From CBDBDZ01 sp965204215 (GTDB taxonomy: Bacteria; Pseudomonadota; Gammaproteobacteria; Pseudomonadales; GM7GCV1), in assembly GCA_965204215.1 (NCBI GenBank), contig CBDBDZ010000014.1, forward strand, positions 1,054,001 through 1,118,000: a DNA stretch of 64,000 nucleotides. Reading direction: 5' to 3'. Under the pieces are notes generated by a model that was not told the DNA's origin, searched no databases, and saw nothing but the letters and a program-made list of their open reading frames with translations. Positions 19,738 through 29,305 of the stretch are shown piece by piece; position 1 is the first letter of the stretch, and the number at the start of each line of letters is the position of its first letter. A program made the position numbers and the translations under genes.

Positions 19738-20028
19738 ATGGATAATCGTGATCTACGCCAATTAGTTAAAATGCAACAACAAATAGACTCGTATCAATGC
19801 GGTGATATAGATTTAAAGTCTTTAATCGGGGATTTGATTTTTTTGCGTGATGCTATATCAGAAATTGAAAAAGAATGGGAGCATGAATTTAATGATAAAG
19901 TTTTAGATTTAGAATCGGCTTATGCTTATGCGTTAGAAAAAAATGCAGGGCAATTAGAATCAATATCACAAAGAGTAGTTGATAAAGCCTTGCCCAAACT
20001 TATTTCTCTAGTAAAGACAAAGTGCTGA
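19738..20028 (+). CDS. Probable immunity protein of cassette 1
   Basis: A 96-residue acidic, largely helical protein starting 2 bases after the cassette 1 stop. The toxin's last codons contain an AGGAAGGAGA stretch that serves as its ribosome site. Sequence such as DLKSLIGDLIFLRDAISEIE and EWEHEF gives many Asp and Glu residues, expected for an inhibitor of a basic RNase-like tip. The family is not recognised with certainty. It has no signal peptide and so acts in the cytoplasm. The gene is followed after 33 bases by the next linker repeat. Confidence 0.7.
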   Translation: MDNRDLRQLVKMQQQIDSYQCGDIDLKSLIGDLIFLRDAISEIEKEWEHEFNDKVLDLESAYAYALEKNAGQLESISQRVVDKALPKLISLVKTKC

Positions 20029-20061
20029 AGAATAACAAACTTCAACAAATTATCTCCATTA

Positions 20062-20304
20062 TCGCTTTTTGCTTGCCCAAAAACCGACACAAAAAGGCAC
20101 CCTGCCAACAGGCTATCGCTTCCCTCGCCGTTTATGTTGAGCGGGTCGCTCGGGAACTCGCCTGCGGCTCAAACACCCTCGCTTGTTTCCCGCTCTCCAT
20201 TGCACGGCTCGGCTGTTGGCTTGAAGGGGAATGATTTCTAAGGTTGTCGCGCATACTGCGCTCCACAATATTGCAGCCTGTGGCTGTCCACATATTCCCC
20301 ATAG
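20062..20304 (+). repeat. Cassette linker repeat, copy B
   Basis: Second linker copy, nearly the same as copies C and D, ending with CCACATATTCCCCATAG and running into GTGGATACTGAGG of the Rhs core. ATG 20231 lies inside it, in frame with cassette 2. Confidence 0.85.
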
Positions 20305-22363
20305 TGTGGATACTGAGGGTGCCGTATTTACAGAACGCTATAATTATGATAATTTGGGACGTTTGTTAACCACAACCAATACAATTAAAGGTGAGTCTTA
20401 TACCTCAACTACCCATTATGACAGTTTGTACCGAGTGGATGGTTTAACCTATCCTGGTGGTTTTACCGCGCGCTATCGCTATAGTGATTACGGTTATTTG
20501 CAAGCGATTGAAAACGCGCATGGCAGTGTGGGCAATACCACAGTGTATTGGGAAGCCAGTGACGATGATGCGTTTGGCAATATTACGGGTTATAGTCAGG
20601 GCAATGGTGTGGTGACCAGCAAAGCCTTTGATCCGCAAACCGGTTTGATTGAGCGTATTGCCGCTAGCAGAAACAGCAGCAGTATTCAAAACCATCACTA
20701 CATTTTTGATACCGAAGGCAATTTGACTTCGCGTCGGGATGCTATGCGCAGTATTACTGAGCATTTTTGTTACGACAGTTTAAATCGTCTTACTCATTCG
20801 AATGTTGGTAGCAGTTGTAGTAGTGGTAAAACCATCACCTATGACTATCATGGCAATATTACAAGTCGCAGTGATGTACAGGGTAATCAAATGTATCGGT
20901 ATGGCAGTAATGCTGGCCCTCATGCGGTGACCAGTATTGGCAACGGTAATCCCTACACTTATAACGCCAAGGGTGAGATGTTAAGTGGCGGAGGTAAGGT
21001 TGGCTTAACGTATACCAGCTATGGCAAGCCAACGTATATGCAAAAAGGCAGCTATTACACTAACATTGCCTATGATTCTAATCAAAATCGTATCCAGCGC
21101 ATTGATGGTGGTAATACCTTTGTTGAAACCACTACTTATATTGGTAAGTTGTATGAAAAGGTGGTCACGTCACAGAAAACGCTGGAGCGGTTTTATATTG
21201 GTGACAGTGCTATTCATATTCAGGAGACCACGTCGAATAATAACTACAACGAGCGTACCGTTTATTTACACACCGACCATTTAGGTAGTGTGGTAGCTAA
21301 AACCGATGAAGCGGGTGCTATTATTGAAAGCCTGGCTAACGAGCCCTGGGGCAAACAGCTTAGTGACAGTTGGAATGGTGCTGAAAAAGCGCAGGGCTAT
21401 AACCCCGAGGAAACCGATAGAGGCTTTACCGGGCATGAGCATTTAACGGGTGTTGGTTTAATTCATATGAATGGCAGAGTGTACGACCCTGCTATTGGCC
21501 GATTTATGAGTCCTGATCCAATTATTCAGGATCCATTAAACACGCAAAGTTATAACCGCTATACCTACGTGTTTAACAACCCACTGCGCTATGTTGACCC
21601 GACCGGTTTTACCTGTGAAGATTCTGGAAATCCTGATACAGGTGGAAGCTGTACAACAACGGCACCTGATCTTAGTGGGGATAATGGAGGTTTTGGTCAA
21701 TTTTTTGATTTTATTTCCAGGCTTCTTGTCGCGCCTGATATTGTTAGCGGTAATATTTTTAATGATGATGGTATCAATCAAAGTCAATTGCGAGATGATA
21801 TTTCCAATAGTTTTGTTGATGGCAGAGACTTTTTACTACCGAATGATTTAAGTATCCTTGCAGAACATGGTGCCGATATTGCGGGAGCTGCGCTTGCTGA
21901 TGTGGGTGTGGGTAAACTTGTTGCTGGAGGCATTGCTACCAAGGCTAACAAGTTTACTAAACCAAAGAAAAAGGTTACTAATAAAGAGAAGAAGGTGGGG
22001 GGTAAGGATAAAGCTGATGTGGGAACTAAAAACAATGCCCTTAAACAATTTGGGCGTAGTATTGATGAACTTTCCTCATCTGCTAACCAATCAATCAATA
22101 AAGAAGGATTAACCACTGCTGCACGAGCATTGACTAAACATGCATCAGGGCAGAGAACATCTGGAACTTTTCCCAAATTAAAGGGAGGTATATCAGAACA
22201 AAACAAAGCTGCTAAACGAATTGTGGATGGTATATTAGGAAACCCTAATTCACAGTTCACAAATTTGAAACGTGGAGGGTTAAGTGTACGTTCACCTGAT
22301 GGACGAGGTTTGCGTTTTAATAGCGATGGACAGTTCTCAGGCTTTCTTGACTCAAGGAGATAA
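20231..22363 (+). CDS. Displaced Rhs cassette 2 (short core plus BECR-like RNase tip)
   Basis: A 710-residue frame. The leader MISKVVAHTALHNIAACGC comes from the linker and joins the Rhs core at VDTEGAVFTERYN (main residue ~3216), a later point than in cassette 1. The core then matches the main gene closely, including the main-type allele ASRNSSSIQNHHYIFDTEGN, up to KEKKVGGKDKA. The tip (~595-710) contains LTTAARALTKHASGQRTSG, EQNKAAKRIVDGILGNPNSQ and DGRGLRFNSDGQFSGFLD. That order is familiar from many Rhs and Cdi tips that I associate with BECR-fold RNases, although I cannot confirm the family. The 77-residue gene downstream fits the usual partner of such tips. No secretion domain is present. 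Confidence 0.82.
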   Translation: MISKVVAHTALHNIAACGCPHIPHSVDTEGAVFTERYNYDNLGRLLTTTNTIKGESYTSTTHYDSLYRVDGLTYPGGFTARYRYSDYGYLQAIENAHGSVGNTTVYWEASDDDAFGNITGYSQGNGVVTSKAFDPQTGLIERIAASRNSSSIQNHHYIFDTEGNLTSRRDAMRSITEHFCYDSLNRLTHSNVGSSCSSGKTITYDYHGNITSRSDVQGNQMYRYGSNAGPHAVTSIGNGNPYTYNAKGEMLSGGGKVGLTYTSYGKPTYMQKGSYYTNIAYDSNQNRIQRIDGGNTFVETTTYIGKLYEKVVTSQKTLERFYIGDSAIHIQETTSNNNYNERTVYLHTDHLGSVVAKTDEAGAIIESLANEPWGKQLSDSWNGAEKAQGYNPEETDRGFTGHEHLTGVGLIHMNGRVYDPAIGRFMSPDPIIQDPLNTQSYNRYTYVFNNPLRYVDPTGFTCEDSGNPDTGGSCTTTAPDLSGDNGGFGQFFDFISRLLVAPDIVSGNIFNDDGINQSQLRDDISNSFVDGRDFLLPNDLSILAEHGADIAGAALADVGVGKLVAGGIATKANKFTKPKKKVTNKEKKVGGKDKADVGTKNNALKQFGRSIDELSSSANQSINKEGLTTAARALTKHASGQRTSGTFPKLKGGISEQNKAAKRIVDGILGNPNSQFTNLKRGGLSVRSPDGRGLRFNSDGQFSGFLDSRR

Positions 22364-22366
22364 GCT

Positions 22367-22600
22367 ATGAAATCAAAATTTAGTGTAGATTTTTTTAGTG
22401 ATGAGCAATATAAATATCTGACAGCAGAAATTTTATATAATGGACAAGTTTTATGTCAAATTAATCGAGACAATGGAATAGAAAATATGGAGGTAGAGTT
22501 TTTTCACGATCAGTATATTTTAGAAGAAGAATTTAGAATGAAATTTCCAATTAACGACTTCCTTTCTGTTATAGAAGATGTTAAAAATGAACTTAAATAA
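22367..22600 (+). CDS. Probable immunity protein of cassette 2
   Basis: A 77-residue acidic protein starting 3 bases after the toxin, with AAGGAGA in front of the ATG. It shows the layout SVDFFSDEQYKYLTAEI, then GQVLCQINRDNG, then EVEFFHD, and ends IEDVKNELK. This is a compact beta-then-helix arrangement that I associate with partners of this kind of tip (memory, not a search). Cytoplasmic. About 110 bases without a gene follow before the next frame. Confidence 0.72.
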   Translation: MKSKFSVDFFSDEQYKYLTAEILYNGQVLCQINRDNGIENMEVEFFHDQYILEEEFRMKFPINDFLSVIEDVKNELK

Positions 22601-22710
22601 AAATTATTAGGGTAATTTTAGATGATATGTAGAAAATCGGTTCAGGTATGAATGTATTTTAACTTACCAGAATATTTTTAACTTGATTACTGTAAACTAG
22701 TTGGAACTTT

Positions 22711-23277
22711 ATGAACTTATTGAACAAGATATTTTTATTGTTTTTTTTATTACTGTTTTATATAGTAAAGACTTATGCCATTGACCTAAAAGAAGATGAA
22801 GCAATAGTTTTGATGTTGATTGAAGATAAACACGTTCCCAGTATTAGTCAAATTGTTTTCAATAACTATAATACTAACGACAAAATATACATTACATGTC
22901 GAGACCGTTTTTTGAGTGAAACGGTATTAATAAAGTCGCGTATTAAAAGTGATTGTATTAAAAGTAAACCGAAAGTTGTTAAGGCGGGTAAGTATTACCT
23001 GCGAGCCATAAAGCCAGTTTATTCAGATGTTCGTTCCGTTGTATCAAAGAGACCTCTTAAAGATGAGCATTTAATAGAAATAAAGGTTGGTTCGGTTACT
23101 TATTTGGGAGATTGGCTTTTTACTGAAAGTCGTAGAAGCGAGATTGGGTGGAAACTTGAATTTGATTATTCATTAGAGACATTAGCTGAATATAGGTATA
23201 ATTATCCATATTTGACTAACTATGAGACATATTTGTCGGGGTCATCGGACAAATTAGTTCGGGTAAAGTGGCAATAA
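22711..23277 (+). CDS. Exported protein of unknown function inside the Rhs array
   Basis: A 188-residue protein with a clear signal peptide (residues ~1-23: NKIFLLFFLLLFYIVKTYA, then IDLKED). The mature part is basic and rich in beta-like strands, with two cysteines (YITCRD, SDCIKS). No family was recognised. It is strongly AT-rich compared with the Rhs cores, which suggests separate acquisition. It lies between the cassette 2 immunity gene and linker copy C, so it travels with cassette 2. It might be a second, periplasmic protection factor or an unrelated passenger. Confidence 0.6.
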   Translation: MNLLNKIFLLFFLLLFYIVKTYAIDLKEDEAIVLMLIEDKHVPSISQIVFNNYNTNDKIYITCRDRFLSETVLIKSRIKSDCIKSKPKVVKAGKYYLRAIKPVYSDVRSVVSKRPLKDEHLIEIKVGSVTYLGDWLFTESRRSEIGWKLEFDYSLETLAEYRYNYPYLTNYETYLSGSSDKLVRVKWQ

Positions 23278-23318
23278 ATTATTCGTAATAAAAAGTGAAA
23301 GTGGAACAAACTTTATTG

Positions 23319-23556
23319 TCGCTTTTTGCTTGCCCAAAAACCGACTCAAAAAAGGCACCCCTGCCAACAGGCTATCGCTTCCCTCGCCGTTTATGTCGAG
23401 CGGGTCGCTCGGGAACTCGCCTGCGGCTCAAACACCCTCGCTTGTTTCCCGCTCTCCATTGCACAGCTCGGCTGTTGGCTTGAAGGGGAATGATTTCTAA
23501 GGTTGTCGCGCATACTGCGCTCCACAATATTGCAGCCTGTGGCTGCCCACATATTC
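23319..23556 (+). repeat. Cassette linker repeat, copy C (split by IS66 composite)
   Basis: Third linker copy, broken at its last bases by the IS66 composite element. The linker end CCACATATTC stands left of the insertion, and ACATATTCCCCATAG resumes at 29390, so ACATATTC is duplicated. The leader ATG is at 23490 and would be in frame with cassette 3 if the insertion were removed. Confidence 0.85.
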
Positions 23557-23564
23557 GTAAGCGC

Positions 23565-25220
23565 TCAATTAAGCACACTCTTTAAATTTTTGAATTGGTC
23601 AGGTAGCAGTTGTTCGACGTTGTTTAAATCTTCCATCTGCGGTAGCTTTTCCAACACCCACTTGAGATAAGCATGGGGCTCCACCTGATGGGCTTTGGCA
23701 GTTTCAATCAAGCTGTAGAGATTAGCACTGGCTTTGGCACCGCGAGTTGAGTTCGAGAACAACCAGTTCTTGCGCCCCAGTACAAAGGGTCGAATGGCAT
23801 TTTCGGCTGGGTTATTGTCGATGGGATAATCGCCATGTTCAATGTATACACTCAGGTAGTTCCATTGATTGGTCAGATAGACCAGGGCTTTACCCAATGC
23901 TGTTTCAGGAGGTGTAATCAATAGATTTTTCTCGCGCCATTGGTTGAGTTTATCCACAACAGGTTTTGAATGTTGCTGACGATAGGCTCTGCGTTCAGGT
24001 TCGGTGTCAAGCTGCATTACCTGTTTTTCAATGGCATATAACTTTTGTATCCATGCTAGAGCTTGGTCGGCTTTGCCACTTTTGCCTTTAGGCTGTGCTT
24101 GTTTCGCCTCATGGAACTTGCGCCTTGCATGAGCCCAACAGCCCAGACGCTGAATCTCATCACTCTTAAGTTGATTATAGGCAGAGTAACCGTCCACCAT
24201 GATAACTCCCTTGTACCCTGACAGTAAGTGTTCTGCAACAGCACCACTGCGACTATCAGCGTAGTGAAATATGACATCGTGATAGCTTTTATCCGGAGGG
24301 CCTGCACGTTGTACCCACATGTAGTGTTTTTTGTTGCTTGAACCCTGCTCAGGTCGCAACACTCGTACTGGCGTTTCATCCATATGAATGACAGGTTGTT
24401 CCAATAATCGATCACTTAGTGCATTGATCAGCGGCTGTATCAATGTGCCACAATGAATCATCCAATTGGCTAGTGTATTACGCTTCAAGTCCACCCCAAT
24501 ACGTCGAAAGATAGTTTCCTGGCGATATAGCGGTAAACTATCTTGATATTTACTGGTGATAACATGGGCTAATAGTCCTGCACTGGCAATGGAGCTTTCA
24601 ATCGGTTGTTTAGGTTTGCGTGCAGTGACTATATAAGACTGGCAATGAGGGCAAGCATATTTTTTGCAGATATGTCGAATGACTTTAACCTGTGCCGGTA
24701 TAATATCAAGCTGTTCACTACTGGCTTCACCAATAGCTTTCAGTGACGTGCCATCATGTGGGCAGATGCGCTGCTCTGCACTCAAATCATAGATGCGTTC
24801 TTCACGTGGTAAATCATCAGGTAACGCAACCCTGCCGCGTTTCTTGCGGCGATGTGGCTTAACAGCAATACTATCATCTGATGGCGCTGATTCCAAAGCA
24901 TCGTCATCACAGGCGTGTTCAGCTTCATCGAATAAGGATAACTGGTGAGGATTCAACTGCTCCGAAGAACGCCCAAAACGTTGTTGACGTGCTTGCGCCA
25001 GTTGCTCTAACAACTGTTGAATGCGTTGTCTTTGGGTGTTCACTGTAGATTCCTTGCGTTGCAACTCTGTGTCTTTATCCTGTAGTTCATTATTCTTATC
25101 TTGTAGCGTTTTATCCTTGCTATGAATCAGTTTTAAATGCGTTGCCTGCTGCTTTTCAAGACGCTCAACTTGCTCAACAAGTTGTTGATTTTGCTTCTGT
25201 AATTGCACCAAATTCATCAC
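23565..25220 (-). CDS. tnpC: IS66 transposase TnpC, copy 1
   Basis: A full-length 551-residue IS66-type DDE transposase. An N-terminal coiled coil (about residues 1-80, rich in Gln, Lys and Glu) is followed by RQQRFGRSSEQL. Two CxxC-type clusters follow (CPHDGTS and CKKYACPHC, about 150-195), which form the zinc-binding DNA recognition part. The catalytic core has HMDETPV, MVDGYSAYN and NNPAENAIRPFVLGRKNW. The last residues (KSVLN) are encoded by the terminal inverted repeat. It works with TnpA and TnpB for transposition that makes an 8-bp duplication (family knowledge). Nearly identical to copies 2 and 4. Confidence 0.95.
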   Translation of the reverse strand: MMNLVQLQKQNQQLVEQVERLEKQQATHLKLIHSKDKTLQDKNNELQDKDTELQRKESTVNTQRQRIQQLLEQLAQARQQRFGRSSEQLNPHQLSLFDEAEHACDDDALESAPSDDSIAVKPHRRKKRGRVALPDDLPREERIYDLSAEQRICPHDGTSLKAIGEASSEQLDIIPAQVKVIRHICKKYACPHCQSYIVTARKPKQPIESSIASAGLLAHVITSKYQDSLPLYRQETIFRRIGVDLKRNTLANWMIHCGTLIQPLINALSDRLLEQPVIHMDETPVRVLRPEQGSSNKKHYMWVQRAGPPDKSYHDVIFHYADSRSGAVAEHLLSGYKGVIMVDGYSAYNQLKSDEIQRLGCWAHARRKFHEAKQAQPKGKSGKADQALAWIQKLYAIEKQVMQLDTEPERRAYRQQHSKPVVDKLNQWREKNLLITPPETALGKALVYLTNQWNYLSVYIEHGDYPIDNNPAENAIRPFVLGRKNWLFSNSTRGAKASANLYSLIETAKAHQVEPHAYLKWVLEKLPQMEDLNNVEQLLPDQFKNLKSVLN

Positions 25221-25258
25221 GCAATTATAGCAAAAACAACACCAGAAATCCCTCTAAA

Positions 25259-25615
25259 TCAACCCCCAACCGATAAATAATTTAAGGCTTTATGACCTTG
25301 CATCCTGGTCACATCCAAACCGCGCAATAACCACTCCAATTGTTCAACAGACCACTCCAATACTTCCGATTCCAGGCGCTTGGGCCACTTGAAACGATGC
25401 CGTTCAAGACGTTTATACCATAAACAAAATCCCGTCTTGTCCCAGTACACGATTTTAACTTTGTCACGTTTGCGATTACAAAATACAAATACTGCACCAC
25501 TCATCGGCAACAGCGATAGCTCTTGTTCAATAATCAAAACCAGTCCATTAATCGACTTGCGAAAGTCAACATAGTCACGATGCAGATACACCTGGGGCAC
25601 CCAATCCCACTTCAT
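25259..25615 (-). CDS. tnpB: IS66 accessory protein TnpB, copy 1
   Basis: A 118-residue protein of the IS66 Orf2/TnpB family. The pattern VDFRKSINGLVLIIEQEL, GAVFVFCNRKRDKVKIVYWD and GFCLWYKRLERHRFKWP is diagnostic. It is needed for IS66 transposition, but its biochemical role is not settled (family knowledge). Its ATG overlaps the tnpA stop (ATGA at 25612-25615), so translation is probably coupled. The protein is unchanged in all four copies. Confidence 0.95.
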   Translation of the reverse strand: MKWDWVPQVYLHRDYVDFRKSINGLVLIIEQELSLLPMSGAVFVFCNRKRDKVKIVYWDKTGFCLWYKRLERHRFKWPKRLESEVLEWSVEQLEWLLRGLDVTRMQGHKALNYLSVGG

Positions 25616-25938
25616 GACAAACCTGTCAATACCTCAACCAGCCAACTCGATGACACTCCAACTGGAAACTCAAGCCGTAGCTCTGAATAGTACACAACTA
25701 CTTTTTCTGATTCAGGGACTTCTAACTTAGGCTGTATCTCAACAGGAACAAAACGCTCGCAACCAATACCTGAACCCCTTCGGGTGACTGTTTCTTCTAC
25801 CTCCCAGCCCAACTGTTTACGACGACGGCTAAAGTGCTTGCTACAAATACTTCGAGACCCACACCAGGACTTTATACTTTGTCCACTCAAGGCTTGGGCT
25901 TCAAAAAGAGCAAACCAGTCTTCCGGGCTGCGCTTCAT
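25612..25938 (-). CDS. tnpA: IS66 accessory protein TnpA, copy 1
   Basis: A 108-residue protein of the IS66 Orf1/TnpA type. A helix-turn-helix-like N-terminus (SPEDWFALFEAQALSGQS, IKSWCGSRSICSKHFSRRRK) suggests DNA binding. It is the first gene of the element, with GGAGATTACTT just before the ATG. It overlaps tnpB by 4 bases. Copies 1, 2 and 4 encode the same protein. Confidence 0.92.
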   Translation of the reverse strand: MKRSPEDWFALFEAQALSGQSIKSWCGSRSICSKHFSRRRKQLGWEVEETVTRRGSGIGCERFVPVEIQPKLEVPESEKVVVYYSELRLEFPVGVSSSWLVEVLTGLS

Positions 25939-26018
25939 AAGTAATCTCCTAATAATTAAACGGAGATGCAGTCTCTAACAAATAGCATTAAATTTAAAGA
26001 GTGTGCTTAATTGAGCGC

Positions 26019-26945
26019 TTACGGTTTATCAGCACCCATTGAGCGCTTTAAATCACAATTGAGATACTCATCGGGGTTAAGTTCAGGGGAATAGCTAGGC
26101 AGATAGAAGACCTCAATTTTTTCAGTATTACCTGCTAACCATTCTTGAACCAATTTAGCATGATGTACGCGTAAGTTATCAACAATCAAAAAAACCTTTT
26201 TAGATGATTGCTTTATTAATTGTTTCAAAAATTTGATGAAGACCTGAGCCGTGAACTTATCGTCATAGACCATAAAATGAAGTTTTCCTTGATTAGTAAT
26301 GGTTGACACCATGTTAACTCGTTCACGCTTAGCGTGAGATAATACTAAAACTGGTGTTTGCCCTTTAGGAGCATAACCGCGAGGATAATGCTCTTGACTC
26401 GAAATACCTGTTTCATCACCCCAGTGAATTTCTGCATCTTCATCCTGGGCGCGTTGGTGAATTGCAGGATAATCTTCATCAAGCCACTGTTGAACTTGAG
26501 CTGGTTGCTGTTCATAACTACGTTTGACTGGACGCTGGGGGGTAAAACCCCAACGATTAAGGTAAAGACAGACAGTTCGATAGGCTAAATCAATTGAAAA
26601 TTCATCATCAATCAATTGTTGAACTGCTTTGATTGACCACAGTGCAAAATCCAACTTTAACTGGTCTGGTGTCTTATCAATAATCAACTTCTGAATATGT
26701 TTTTCTTGCTCCGGTGTTAAGTCCCGTCCCACTCCCAATGGGCGTCCTCGTGGTTTTTCTTTGGTGAGCTTTTCGCCTGATGCTTTATATTCACGTAACC
26801 ATTCTGATACCGTGATATAGCGAAGACCAAGCTCTTCGGCTATGGCTTTTTTTGTACGGTCTCCCTTCTTGTAAAGGCGAAGACAAATTTTTTTCAATTC
26901 TAGTCGAGACTCGGGGCTAAGGGGTAAGCGCTCAATTAAGCACAC
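26019..26945 (-). pseudogene. IS630-family transposase truncated at both ends between two IS66 copies
   Basis: Only 26023-26923 is IS630 DNA. The apparent GTG start (MCLIERL) and the final stop both come from the flanking IS66 terminal repeats. Compared with the intact IS630 at 38159-39196 it lacks roughly the first 7 and the last 36 residues and both element ends. The DDE residues remain visible (HWGDETG, IVDNLRVHH, SPELNPDEYLN). It differs clearly from the intact copy (for example LREYKASGEKLTKEK against INDYSRTGKLTTVEK), so it is a different IS630 rather than a recent copy. It is probably inactive. Confidence 0.88.
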
Positions 26946-28587
26946 TCTTTAAATTTTTGAATTGGTCAGGTAGCAGTTGTTCGACGTTGTTTAAATCTTC
27001 CATCTGCGGTAGCTTTTCCAACACCCACTTGAGATAGGCATGGGGCTCCACCCGATGGGCTTTGGCAGTTTCAATCAAGCTGTAGAGATTAGCACTGGCT
27101 TTGGCACCGCGAGTTGAGTTCGAGAACAACCAGTTCTTGCGCCCCAGTACAAAGGGTCGAATGGCATTTTCGGCTGGGTTATTGTCGATGGGATAATCGC
27201 CATGTTCAATGTATACACTCAGGTAGTTCCATTGATTGGTCAGATAGACCAGGGCTTTACCCAATGCTGTTTCAGGGGGTGTAATCAATAGATTTTTCTC
27301 GCGCCATTGGTTGAGTTTATCCACAGCAGGTTTTGAATGTTGCTGACGATAGGCTCTGCGTTCAGGTTCGGTGTCAAGCTGCATTACCTGTTTTTCAATG
27401 GCATATAACTTTTGTATCCATGCTAGCGCTTGATCGGCTTTGCCACTCTTGCCTTTAGGCTGTGCTTGTTTCGCCTCATGGAACTTGCGCCTTGCATGAG
27501 CCCAACAGCCCAGACGCTGAATCTTGTCACGATGTAGTTGATTATAACCAGAGTAACCATCCACCATGATAGCTCCCTTGTACCCTGACAGTAAGTGTTC
27601 TGCAACAGCACCACTGCGACTATCAGCGTAATGAAATATGACATCGTGATAGCTTTTATCCGGAGGACCTGCACGTTGTACCCACATGTAGTGTTTTTTG
27701 TTGCTTGAACCCTGCTCAGGTCGCAGCACCCGTACTGGCGTTTCATCCATATGAATGACAGGTTGTTCCAATAATCGATCACTTAGTGCATTGATCAGCG
27801 GCTGTATCAATGTGCCACAATGAATCATCCAATTGGCTAGTGTATTACGCTTCAAGTCCACCCCAATACGTCGAAAGATAGTTTCCTGGCGATGTAGCGG
27901 TAAACTATCTTGATATTTACTGGTGATAACATGGGCTAATAGTCCTGCACTGGCAATGGAGCTTTCAATCGGTTGCTTAGGTTTGCGTGCAGTGACTATA
28001 TAAGACTGGCAATGAGGGCAAGCATATTTTTTGCAGATATGTCGAATGACTTTAACCTGTGCCGGTACAATATCAAGCTGTTCACTACTGGCTTCACCAA
28101 TAGCTTTCAGTGACGTGCCATCATGTGGGCAGATGCGCTGCTCTGCACTCAAATCATAGATGCGTTCTTCACGTGGTAAATCATCAGGTAACGCAACCCT
28201 GCCGCGTTTCTTGCGGCGATGTGGCTTAACAGCAATACTATCATCTGATGGTGATGATTCCAAAGCATCGTCATCACAGGCGTGTTCAGCTTCATCGAAT
28301 AAGGATAACTGGTGAGGATTCAACTGCTCCGAAGAACGCCCAAAACGCTGTTGGCGCGCTTGCGCCAGTTGCTCTAACAATTGTTGAATGCGTTGTCTTT
28401 GGGTGTTCACTGTAGATTCCTTGCGTTGCAACTCTGTGTCTTTATCCTGTAGTTCATTATTCTTATCTTGTAGCGTTTTATCCTTGTTATGAATCAGTTT
28501 TAAATGCGTTGCCTGTTGCGCTTTCAGGCGTCGGTTCTCCTCAATAAGTTGTTGATTTTGCTTCTGTAATTGCACCAAATTCATCAC
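26932..28587 (-). CDS. tnpC: IS66 transposase TnpC, copy 2
   Basis: Full length, 551 residues, with the same motifs as copy 1 (HMDETPV, NNPAENAIRPF, two CxxC-type clusters). Differences from copy 1 include the N-terminal patch EENRRLKAQQ, SSPSDDS for SAPSDDS, and MVDGYSGYNQLHRDK for MVDGYSAYNQLKSDE. The second change is shared with copies 4 and 3. The copies are therefore mosaics rather than one clean lineage. It appears intact and able to act on all four copies, since their terminal repeats are nearly the same. Confidence 0.95.
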   Translation of the reverse strand: MMNLVQLQKQNQQLIEENRRLKAQQATHLKLIHNKDKTLQDKNNELQDKDTELQRKESTVNTQRQRIQQLLEQLAQARQQRFGRSSEQLNPHQLSLFDEAEHACDDDALESSPSDDSIAVKPHRRKKRGRVALPDDLPREERIYDLSAEQRICPHDGTSLKAIGEASSEQLDIVPAQVKVIRHICKKYACPHCQSYIVTARKPKQPIESSIASAGLLAHVITSKYQDSLPLHRQETIFRRIGVDLKRNTLANWMIHCGTLIQPLINALSDRLLEQPVIHMDETPVRVLRPEQGSSNKKHYMWVQRAGPPDKSYHDVIFHYADSRSGAVAEHLLSGYKGAIMVDGYSGYNQLHRDKIQRLGCWAHARRKFHEAKQAQPKGKSGKADQALAWIQKLYAIEKQVMQLDTEPERRAYRQQHSKPAVDKLNQWREKNLLITPPETALGKALVYLTNQWNYLSVYIEHGDYPIDNNPAENAIRPFVLGRKNWLFSNSTRGAKASANLYSLIETAKAHRVEPHAYLKWVLEKLPQMEDLNNVEQLLPDQFKNLKSVLN

Positions 28588-28625
28588 GCAATTATAGCAA
28601 AAACAACACCAGAAATCCCTCTAAA

Positions 28626-28982
28626 TCAACCCCCAACCGATAAATAATTTAAGGCTTTATGACCTTGCATCCTGGTCACATCCAAACCGCGCAATAACCA
28701 CTCCAATTGTTCAACAGACCACTCCAATACTTCCGATTCCAGGCGCTTGGGCCACTTGAAACGATGCCGTTCAAGACGTTTATACCATAAACAAAATCCC
28801 GTCTTGTCCCAGTACACGATTTTCACTTTGTCGCGTTTGCGATTACAAAATACAAATACTGCACCACTCATCGGCAACAGCGATAGCTCTTGTTCAATAA
28901 TCAAAACCAGTCCATTAATCGACTTGCGAAAGTCAACATAGTCACGATGCAGATACACCTGGGGCACCCAATCCCACTTCAT
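28626..28982 (-). CDS. tnpB: IS66 accessory protein TnpB, copy 2
   Basis: 118 residues, same protein as in copy 1. The start overlaps the tnpA stop by 4 bases. A few silent base changes (for example TTTCACTTTGTCGCG near 28820) separate it from copy 1. Confidence 0.95.
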   Translation of the reverse strand: MKWDWVPQVYLHRDYVDFRKSINGLVLIIEQELSLLPMSGAVFVFCNRKRDKVKIVYWDKTGFCLWYKRLERHRFKWPKRLESEVLEWSVEQLEWLLRGLDVTRMQGHKALNYLSVGG

Positions 28983-29305
28983 GACAAACCTGTCAATACC
29001 TCAACCAGCCAACTCGATGACACTCCAACTGGAAACTCAAGCCGTAGCTCTGAATAGTACACAACTACTTTTTCTGATTCAGGGACTTCTAACTTAGGCT
29101 GTATCTCAACAGGAACAAAACGCTCGCAACCAATACCTGAACCCCTTCGGGTGACTGTTTCTTCTACCTCCCAGCCCAACTGTTTACGACGACGGCTAAA
29201 GTGCTTGCTACAAATACTTCGAGACCCACACCAGGACTTTATACTTTGTCCACTCAAGGCTTGGGCTTCAAAAAGAGCAAACCAGTCTTCCGGGCTGCGC
29301 TTCAT
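28979..29305 (-). CDS. tnpA: IS66 accessory protein TnpA, copy 2
   Basis: 108 residues, same protein as in copy 1. First gene of copy 2, with GGAGATTACTT ahead of the ATG; the right terminal repeat of the composite unit begins about 55 bases upstream. Confidence 0.92.
   Translation of the reverse strand: MKRSPEDWFALFEAQALSGQSIKSWCGSRSICSKHFSRRRKQLGWEVEETVTRRGSGIGCERFVPVEIQPKLEVPESEKVVVYYSELRLEFPVGVSSSWLVEVLTGLS

Larger units (their letters stand above)
23557..26022 (-). mobile_element. IS66-family element, copy 1
   Basis: 2466 bp with perfect terminal inverted repeats that start GTAAGCGCTCAATTAAGC at 23557 and end as the reverse complement at 26022. It carries tnpA, tnpB and tnpC on the - strand, all full length. 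The tnpC stop codon lies inside the terminal repeat. Confidence 0.93.

Noticed and set aside
26932..26945. GTG start MCLIERL of the truncated IS630 gene as a natural start
   Set aside because: These bases belong to the IS66 terminal repeat. The true N-terminus was removed by the insertion.
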